Shown: positions 6,920-11,883 of the stretch, piece by piece
Numbering within the stretch: the stretch's first letter is position 1
How the letters are laid out: every line of letters starts with the position of its first letter
Origin: Pseudomonadota bacterium
Lineage (GTDB): Bacteria; Pseudomonadota; Gammaproteobacteria; Burkholderiales; Burkholderiaceae
DNA length: 15,378 nucleotides
Assembly (NCBI GenBank): GCA_023441105.1
Contig: JAEZQX010000007.1
Span: forward strand, 1-15,378
Direction: 5' to 3'
The notes under the pieces: model-generated
Told to the model about the DNA's origin: nothing
Seen by the model: only the letters and a program-made list of their open reading frames with translations
The model's database searches: none
Program-made: the position numbers and the translations under genes

Positions 6920-7782
6920 TCCTGGCGCGGATCCACGCCGTTCCAGACGATCGGGAAGCTCGCGGCGGCGGTGATGCCCTCCGGCGTGCCGACGTCGAGG
7001 AAGCGCCCCTTGTCGAAGAAGACGCTGTCGACATGCAGACCCGCGCGGATGGCTGCCGCGATCACCGCGCCGACCGGCCATTCGGGCGCCTTGGCACCCG
7101 GCGAACGGCGCACCGCCTGTTCCGCCTGCGCCGCCAGCTCGCGGCAATGCTCGCTCATGAAGCGGGTGAAGCTGTGGCGCCAGGCGGCGAACATCCAGCA
7201 GACGTAGCGCGCCGGCCGCACCGGCCGCTCCTCCTTGGTCTCCAGCCCGGTGACGCGGCCGCTGTCGTCCCTGCTGATCACGTCGCCCGGCTCGTCGGCG
7301 CGACAGTCGAACAGCCCGAGCACCACGTCGGCACCGGTGTCGTGCATGCGGGCGAGCAGGGGAGCGAAGGAGTCCGGCGGATCGATGAGGATGTCCGGGA
7401 ACCCGAAGACGACATCCGCTTCGCCGATGAACGGTGCCGCCTGGGTCAGCGTGAACGGCGGCCCCCAGGGCGCGCCGACATGGAGGTAGGCCAGCTGCAG
7501 CCCCAGGCGCGAGCCGTCGCCGTAGTAGTCGGCGATGTCCCACTTCCCCTGCCGCGCGATGAAGAAGACCTTGCGGGCGCCGGCGAGCCGCATCCGGTCG
7601 AGCAGGTACTGCGACACCGGCTTCGGCTTGCGGTCCGCTCCTTCCGCAGCCGTCTGGAAGCCCACCGGCAGCAGCTCCTTGCTGCATGGAAGGGGAGCCA
7701 GGCGGGTGGCGCGGCCTGCGGCCGGAATGAGACCGACGATCTCCCGGGGCCTGGGATCCTTCGCATTGCCGCTGCCTGTCAC
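6916..7782 (-). CDS. Sugar-nucleotidyltransferase-like protein (RmlA/GalU fold)
   Basis: This 288-residue protein is related to glucose-1-phosphate thymidylyl/uridylyltransferases, which join a nucleotide to a sugar phosphate with release of pyrophosphate. The N-terminal loop LIPAAGRATRLAPLPCSKEL matches the GGxGTRxxPxTxxxPK signature, with Lys35. Metal-binding Asp candidates are Asp130 (FGFPDILID) and Asp263 (FLDVGTPEG). The product sugar nucleotide cannot be told. No LPS, capsule or dTDP-sugar genes lie nearby, so the usual surface-polysaccharide role is not supported by context. The start is a GTG at 7782 with AGGAG nine bases upstream. It is divergent from nadX and its stop codon overlaps the ATG of the 2H phosphoesterase gene, so the two proteins may act in one pathway. 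Confidence 0.85.
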   Translation of the reverse strand: MTGSGNAKDPRPREIVGLIPAAGRATRLAPLPCSKELLPVGFQTAAEGADRKPKPVSQYLLDRMRLAGARKVFFIARQGKWDIADYYGDGSRLGLQLAYLHVGAPWGPPFTLTQAAPFIGEADVVFGFPDILIDPPDSFAPLLARMHDTGADVVLGLFDCRADEPGDVISRDDSGRVTGLETKEERPVRPARYVCWMFAAWRHSFTRFMSEHCRELAAQAEQAVRRSPGAKAPEWPVGAVIAAAIRAGLHVDSVFFDKGRFLDVGTPEGITAAASFPIVWNGVDPRQE

Positions 7783-7791
7783 GTCGCCGTA

Positions 7792-7796
7792 CTCCT
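7792..7796 (-). promoter_or_regulatory. Shine-Dalgarno fixing the GTG start of the nucleotidyltransferase
   Basis: The minus strand reads AGGAG with a 9-base spacer to the GTG at 7782-7780. It decides the start because no ATG is available before the conserved nucleotide-binding loop. Confidence 0.6.
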
Positions 7797-7885
7797 GCTG
7801 TCGATGAAGTCTGTGCTTTCGGAAGGCAGTTTAGCCGAGGGCGGCGCCAGGCTTCTGCGGTGCCACGGCTGGCGCGGTTGCCGTG

Positions 7886-7914
7886 TTGCAAGGGGCGCAG
7901 GGCGTCGCCATACT
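7886..7914 (+). promoter_or_regulatory. Sigma70-like promoter of nadX giving a leaderless transcript
   Basis: TTGCAA (7886-7891) and CATACT (7909-7914) are separated by exactly 17 bp; each matches consensus at 4 of 6 positions. Seven bases separate the -10 from the GTG at 7922, so the predicted transcript begins at or one base before the start codon. No Shine-Dalgarno precedes the GTG. Confidence 0.5.
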
Positions 7915-7921
7915 CGCGACC

Positions 7922-8734
7922 GTGAAACCGCTCGGACTGGTCGTGGTGGGTTGCGGGGCGATCGGCGGGGCCGTGCTGGAGCACCTGCGCGCGGTTCCGG
8001 CGGTGCGCGTCGTCGGCGTGGTAGCGCGCGTGCCCAGTCATTTCGCGACCGAGGCCACGTTGCGCCGCTTGGGCCTCGACCTGCCGGTGGTCGGCAGCAT
8101 CCGGGCGCTCCCGGTTCGGCCCGACGTGTGCCTGGAGTGCGCGGGACATGCGGCACTGGCGGATCAGGTCATTCCCGCCTTGCGCGACGGGATCGCCTGC
8201 ATCGCCGCATCGGTGGGCGCCCTGGCGGCGGATGGCATCGCGGCGCGGCTCGAGGCCGCCGCCAGCGAGGGCGGTGCACGGCTGGAGCTGCTGGCTGGCG
8301 CCATCGGCGCTATCGATGCGCTGGCCGCGGCACGCGAGGGCGGCCTCGACGAGGTTGTCTATTGCGGCCGCAAGCCGCCAGCCGGATGGGCCGGCACCGC
8401 AGCCGAGCGCGCGTTCGACCTGAGCGGCCTGCGCGAGCCGAAGGTGATCTTCGACGGCACGGCGCGCGAGGCGGCAAGCGCCTTCCCCAAGAACGCCAAT
8501 GTCGCGGCGACGGTGGCGCTGGCGGGGCTGGGGCTCGATCGTACCCGCGCCCGCCTGGTGGCGGATCCGCTGGCGACGGCCAACATCCACCAGCTGCAGG
8601 TGCGTGGCGCCTTCGGTCGCTTCGAATTCACGATCGAAGGCAGGCCGCTGCCCGGCAACCCGAAGAGCTCCGCGCTCACCGCCTGGTCGGCGGTGCGCGC
8701 GGTCTGCAACCACGCCCGCGCGATCGCGATCTAG
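7922..8734 (+). CDS. nadX: L-aspartate dehydrogenase
   Basis: This 270-residue protein matches the AspDH family (about 265-270 residues), which oxidises L-aspartate to iminoaspartate with NAD(P)+ and can replace L-aspartate oxidase in de novo NAD synthesis. The Rossmann loop is GCGAIGG (10-16). Family segments ASVGALA, KNANVAATVALAGLG (190-204) and NIHQLQVRG follow, with His223 in the position of the catalytic His. I chose the GTG at 7922. An in-frame GTG at 7883 would add 13 residues, but they would overlap the predicted -35, and the usual family N-terminus is just before the Rossmann strand. nadA and nadC are not in the window. Its stop codon shares the tetramer CTAG with the stop of the convergent oxidoreductase gene. 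Confidence 0.9.
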   Translation: MKPLGLVVVGCGAIGGAVLEHLRAVPAVRVVGVVARVPSHFATEATLRRLGLDLPVVGSIRALPVRPDVCLECAGHAALADQVIPALRDGIACIAASVGALAADGIAARLEAAASEGGARLELLAGAIGAIDALAAAREGGLDEVVYCGRKPPAGWAGTAAERAFDLSGLREPKVIFDGTAREAASAFPKNANVAATVALAGLGLDRTRARLVADPLATANIHQLQVRGAFGRFEFTIEGRPLPGNPKSSALTAWSAVRAVCNHARAIAI

Positions 8735-10080
8735 CCGGATCGCCGGCCCAGCTCGCGCTCCATCTGGCGTCGGAATTCGATGGCCTCGTTGCCGCTGCCG
8801 ATGTCCACGTCCTCCCAGGACAGCGGTGTGCCGGCCGCGACCGTCTTCTTCAGGCGGATGCCGTGCGCCAGCCCGAGCGGCAGGCCGCCTGCCGCGACCG
8901 AGCGCTGTGCCGTCATCAGCTTGCCGTAGACGCAGAAGCCGCCTTCGCCGTCGAGCGTCTCGCCGACCTTGAGGTCGCGCTTGGCGGTGGCGACGACATC
9001 CCCGTGCCAGGCGAGCGCGCAGCCGGTGGCTTCGCGCCGCAGGCCGACCGAGGCGACGGTCACGCCGAGCTCGAGCCCGATCAGGTGGTACGGCTTGTAC
9101 ATGGCGGCGTATTCGCCGCTCGGATCGGTGCGCAGGCCGTATTCGTTGAAGCAGCGCCGCACGTAGTCGGTGCCGCCGGCGAAGGTGACGTACACGCCCC
9201 AGCGGAGGTCGCGGAAGACCGGCCGGCCGTCGCGCTCGAGGCTCGACACCACCTCCACCTGGCCGCGATGGTCGAGCACGCCGCCGTCGGCGCGCGGCTT
9301 GAGCATCGCCGGCAGGTCGTCCACGCCGCAGGCCGGGAAGGCCAGGCCATCGTCCGGACAGGCAAGGCCGGTGGCATTGGCCACCGCCGCCATCTCCAGC
9401 GCCGACTTGGTGCCGTCGAGGAACGAGTTGAACATCTGCGGATTCATGCCGCCGGCCCGCGCATCCGCCGCGGAGATGCCGTAGTGGTCCCACACGGTGT
9501 CGGGCGTCGAGCGGTGATAGGCGGGCAGGTACTTGGTACCCTTGCCGGCGCCGACCACCTCCAGGCCGATGCAGCGCGCCCAGTCGACCATCTCGCAGAT
9601 CAGCGCCGGCTGGTCCCCGTAGGCGAGCGAATAGACGATGCCGGCCTCGCGGGCCTTGCGGGCGAGCAGGGGGCCGGCCAGGGCATCGGCCTCGACGTTG
9701 ACCATCACCACGTGCTTGCCATGGCTGCAGCAGGCGAGGACGTGGCGGATGCCGGCGGCGGGACTGCCGGTGGCATCGATGACGATCTCGATCTCCGGCG
9801 CGGCGATCAGCGCCTGCGCGTCGTCGGTGACGTGCACCGAGCCGCCGGCGGCCGCCTTCGCGAAGCTGCCGGCCTCGAGCCGCTCCGCCGGCCAGCCGAC
9901 ATGCCTCATCGCCTGGCGCGCGCGGTCCGGCGCCAGGTCGGCGACGCCGACCAGCGCAATGCCCGGCGTGCGCAGCGCCTGGGACAGGTACATGGAGCCG
10001 AACTTGCCGGCGCCGATCAGGCCGACGCGCAGGGGCTTGCCCGCGGCCTGGCGTTCGAGCAGGAGCTTGTGCAGGTTCAT
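8731..10080 (-). CDS. NAD(P)-dependent oxidoreductase with C-terminal SAF domain (DRL-like)
   Basis: This 449-residue protein begins with a Rossmann NAD(P)-binding domain (LRVGLIGAGKFGSMYL, glycines 20, 23, 25 and 28), similar to homoserine dehydrogenase or Gfo/Idh NAD-binding folds. A central segment of about residues 150-360 follows, with GDQPALICEMVDWAR, GKGTKYLPAYH and MFNSFLDGTKSALEMA, which I recognise as the putative DRL-like catalytic domain. The last 80 residues (VGETLDGEGGFCVYGKLM onward) resemble an SAF domain, as in sialic acid synthase and altronate dehydratase families. The reaction is not known; proteins of this family often sit in operons for sugar-acid or polyol breakdown. 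The ATG at 10080 has GAGG overlapping the TGA of the dioxygenase gene 7 bases upstream, so it is the last gene of the GntR-dioxygenase-oxidoreductase operon. Confidence 0.85.
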   Translation of the reverse strand: MNLHKLLLERQAAGKPLRVGLIGAGKFGSMYLSQALRTPGIALVGVADLAPDRARQAMRHVGWPAERLEAGSFAKAAAGGSVHVTDDAQALIAAPEIEIVIDATGSPAAGIRHVLACCSHGKHVVMVNVEADALAGPLLARKAREAGIVYSLAYGDQPALICEMVDWARCIGLEVVGAGKGTKYLPAYHRSTPDTVWDHYGISAADARAGGMNPQMFNSFLDGTKSALEMAAVANATGLACPDDGLAFPACGVDDLPAMLKPRADGGVLDHRGQVEVVSSLERDGRPVFRDLRWGVYVTFAGGTDYVRRCFNEYGLRTDPSGEYAAMYKPYHLIGLELGVTVASVGLRREATGCALAWHGDVVATAKRDLKVGETLDGEGGFCVYGKLMTAQRSVAAGGLPLGLAHGIRLKKTVAAGTPLSWEDVDIGSGNEAIEFRRQMERELGRRSG

Positions 10081-10087
10081 GGCTGCC

Positions 10088-10903
10088 TCACGCCGCCTGC
10101 GCCAGCGGCAGTTCGGTGATGCGCACCGATTGGTCGAGCAGGCAGTTGTCCGACAGCGGCGTGATCGGGGTGAAGTCGCGATGGGCGATGTAGTCGGGCC
10201 GCTTGAAGCGCCGGATGTGGTTTGACACGGCGCACAGGCTGAGATAGACGATGGTGCGGTTCCACGGGCTCATGTTGGACGACGAGCCGTGGACCAGGCA
10301 GGAATGGAACATCAGCATCGAGCCGGCCGGACCGCGCGGCGCGACGATGCCGCCGCGCGCCACCAGCTTCTCGATGGTCGGGTTGTCGATGGTCCAGAGC
10401 GGATAGCTGGTGGTGGAGAGGTCGTGGGAGGCCTCGATCGCGCCGAGCTTGTGCGACCCCGGGATGAAGAGCAGCGGGCCGTTGAATTCGTTGACCTCGT
10501 CGAGGAACACGGCGACGTTCATGGCGCGCGCCTCCGGCATGTCGTCGTCGGCTCGCCAGGTGCCGTAGTCCTGGTGCCACTGCCAGACATCGCCGTCGAA
10601 GGCGGCCTTGCCGTTGATCTTGAACTGGTGCATGTAGAGTTGCTCGCCGAGCACCTGCTGGACCGGCTCGATCATCCGCGGATGGCGGCCGAGCTTGGCG
10701 AACGCCTCGTTGATCAGGTGGCCGGCAAAGACGGTGCGCACCGCATCCGAACCCTTCTCGCGGATGATCTCCGGCCGGTGCTGCGCGTAGATGGACGGGA
10801 CCTGGTCCAGCAGCACCTGCATCTCCGCCGGCGAGAACAGCGAGGGGAAGAACAGGTAGCCGTCGCGATCGAATTCCTGCAACTGCTGTTCGGTGAGCTT
10901 CAT
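10088..10903 (-). CDS. Phytanoyl-CoA dioxygenase (PhyH) family Fe(II)/2-oxoglutarate oxygenase, EctD-like motifs
   Basis: This 271-residue cytosolic non-haem iron oxygenase should couple decarboxylation of 2-oxoglutarate to hydroxylation of a small substrate. The facial triad is visible: His110 and Asp112 (QWHQDYGTW) and His205 (LVHGSSSN). Arg216 in SPWNRTIVY probably binds the 2-oxoglutarate carboxylate. The stretch WHQDYGTWRADDDMPEARAM and the following EFNGPLLFIPGSHK resemble the ectoine hydroxylase signature, but several EctD signature residues differ (for example WHSDFETWH becomes WHQDYGTWR) and no ectABC genes are near, so I do not call it EctD. The ATG at 10903 has AAGGAG seven bases upstream. 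It is the middle gene of a three-gene operon with a GntR regulator before it and an SAF oxidoreductase after it. The substrate is unknown. Confidence 0.88.
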   Translation of the reverse strand: MKLTEQQLQEFDRDGYLFFPSLFSPAEMQVLLDQVPSIYAQHRPEIIREKGSDAVRTVFAGHLINEAFAKLGRHPRMIEPVQQVLGEQLYMHQFKINGKAAFDGDVWQWHQDYGTWRADDDMPEARAMNVAVFLDEVNEFNGPLLFIPGSHKLGAIEASHDLSTTSYPLWTIDNPTIEKLVARGGIVAPRGPAGSMLMFHSCLVHGSSSNMSPWNRTIVYLSLCAVSNHIRRFKRPDYIAHRDFTPITPLSDNCLLDQSVRITELPLAQAA

Positions 10904-10910
10904 GTCCGGT

Positions 10911-10916
10911 CTCCTT
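10911..10916 (-). promoter_or_regulatory. Strong Shine-Dalgarno for the dioxygenase
   Basis: The minus strand reads AAGGAG with a 7-base spacer to the ATG at 10903, the best ribosome binding site in the window. It implies efficient translation of the dioxygenase relative to the regulator, whose own site is weak. Confidence 0.7.
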
Positions 10917-10965
10917 GGTCCTGTGGGTGATGGCGCCCGACGGCGCGGTGTCGTGAATGGCGCTG

Positions 10966-10979
10966 CTGCCGCCCGGCAG
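10966..10979. other. Small hairpin between regulator and dioxygenase genes
   Basis: CTGCC-GCCC-GGCAG can form a 5-bp stem in the 82-base gap after the GntR stop codon. It may attenuate or stabilise the operon mRNA; it lacks a T-run. Confidence 0.25.
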
Positions 10980-10985
10980 GGCGCT

Positions 10986-11675
10986 TCAGGCGGTCTGGTC
11001 CAGTTCCTCGTCCTGCCGGAAGAGCAGCCTCAGCATCATCTGGCAGGCGTTCTCGGCATGTTCGCGCGAAAGCCTCTCGGCGGTGCGGGCATCGCCCTTG
11101 ACGATGGCATTGAGCATCGCCTGGTGCTCGGCCCAGATGCTGCGAAAAGACATGGTGGTGCGCAGATGCACCGCCATCAGCCGGCGGGTGTGGTGCCAAT
11201 GCACCGCCACCGTTTGCGCGAGCAGCGGATTGTGGCTCGCGCGGTAGATGAACTCGTGGAAGTCCAGGTCGGCGCGCACCAGCGCCCGCAGGTCGCGGCG
11301 CGCTGCGGCGGCACGGCCGGCTCGGATCAGCGCCGCGCCCGGCTCCTTGAGCTCCGGCCGCGGCCGCGCGGCGGCGGCGCGGGCAGCCAGGGAGTCGAGC
11401 ACGCCGCGCACCTGGTACAGGTTGTGGATGAAGGTGGCGTTGAGCGGGGCGACGCGCACGCCGCGCCGGTTGTCCTCGTCGACGATCAACCCCTGGCGGC
11501 GCAGGATCTGCAGCGCCTGCAGCACCGGCTGGCGCGACACGCCGAGCCAGCTGGCGAGCTGCTCCTGGGTGTACTTGCGGTCTGCCGGCATCTGCGCCGA
11601 GCAGATCGCCTCCAGCAACGCCTCATAGCAGCGTTCAACCAGGTCGGGAGCGGTCTCCAGTGCGCGCAGGCTCAT
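10986..11675 (-). CDS. GntR family transcriptional regulator, FCD subfamily
   Basis: This 229-residue DNA-binding regulator has an N-terminal winged helix-turn-helix (residues about 11-78) with YTQEQLASWLGVSRQPVLQA and LRRQGLIV, the GntR hallmark. The C-terminal all-helical FCD ligand domain (about 84-220) has the metal-binding set Asp136, His140 (DLDFHEFIYRASHNPLL), His184 (WAEHQAM) and His206 (REHAENA). FCD members usually sense organic or sugar acids. I chose the ATG at 11675 (MSLRALETAP) because it gives the standard FCD length; the frame stays open upstream to 11978 but that part crosses the operator. AAGGA lies about 14 bases before it, a weak site. It is the first gene of the operon with the dioxygenase and oxidoreductase, and a palindromic operator lies about 100 bases upstream, so autoregulation of the whole operon is likely. 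Confidence 0.92.
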   Translation of the reverse strand: MSLRALETAPDLVERCYEALLEAICSAQMPADRKYTQEQLASWLGVSRQPVLQALQILRRQGLIVDEDNRRGVRVAPLNATFIHNLYQVRGVLDSLAARAAAARPRPELKEPGAALIRAGRAAAARRDLRALVRADLDFHEFIYRASHNPLLAQTVAVHWHHTRRLMAVHLRTTMSFRSIWAEHQAMLNAIVKGDARTAERLSREHAENACQMMLRLLFRQDEELDQTA

Positions 11676-11776
11676 GACGGTCCGGCTGTTCCTTGGCTGT
11701 CGAGTCCCGGGAGCCTGCATCCAACCGCTTTGCATCCGGCCGCTCCGACGGGTCTCTGAAACATGAGTTTCTGAAC

Positions 11777-11788
11777 TCTGTATACAGA
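11777..11788. promoter_or_regulatory. GntR/FCD-type operator palindrome
   Basis: TCTGTATACAGA is a perfect 12-bp palindrome with the GTATAC core seen in many FCD-type GntR sites (TNGTATACNA pattern). It lies 101 bases upstream of the regulator start and 95 bases upstream of the divergent AAA+ gene, in an AT-richer patch (about 11763-11796) that stands out from the surrounding GC-rich DNA. It could control both directions. Confidence 0.65.
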
Positions 11789-11883
11789 ATACTTTAGCCG
11801 CCTGCTGGCTAGCCGTCAAACGGCGGCATAAGATCGGGCTGGATACTCGAACACGACACCGGACGCAGCGGGACGACGCAGGC

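Noticed and set aside
7883..7921. Upstream GTG start for nadX
   Set aside because: It would place the predicted -35 and -10 inside the coding region and adds 13 residues not expected in the family.
6365..9493. A 1042-codon minus-strand frame as one giant protein
   Set aside because: Only its last 184 codons carry family motifs (the 2H phosphoesterase). The rest crosses recognised genes in other frames or strands.
7033..10119. A very long plus-strand open frame (about 1028 codons)
   Set aside because: It is antisense to the nucleotidyltransferase and SAF oxidoreductase genes and overlaps nadX in another frame. Its product is Arg/Ala/Gly/His-rich without motifs, typical of antisense frames in GC-rich DNA.
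10088..10903. Naming the dioxygenase ectD
   Set aside because: Signature residues differ and no ectoine genes are near; only family-level assignment is supported.
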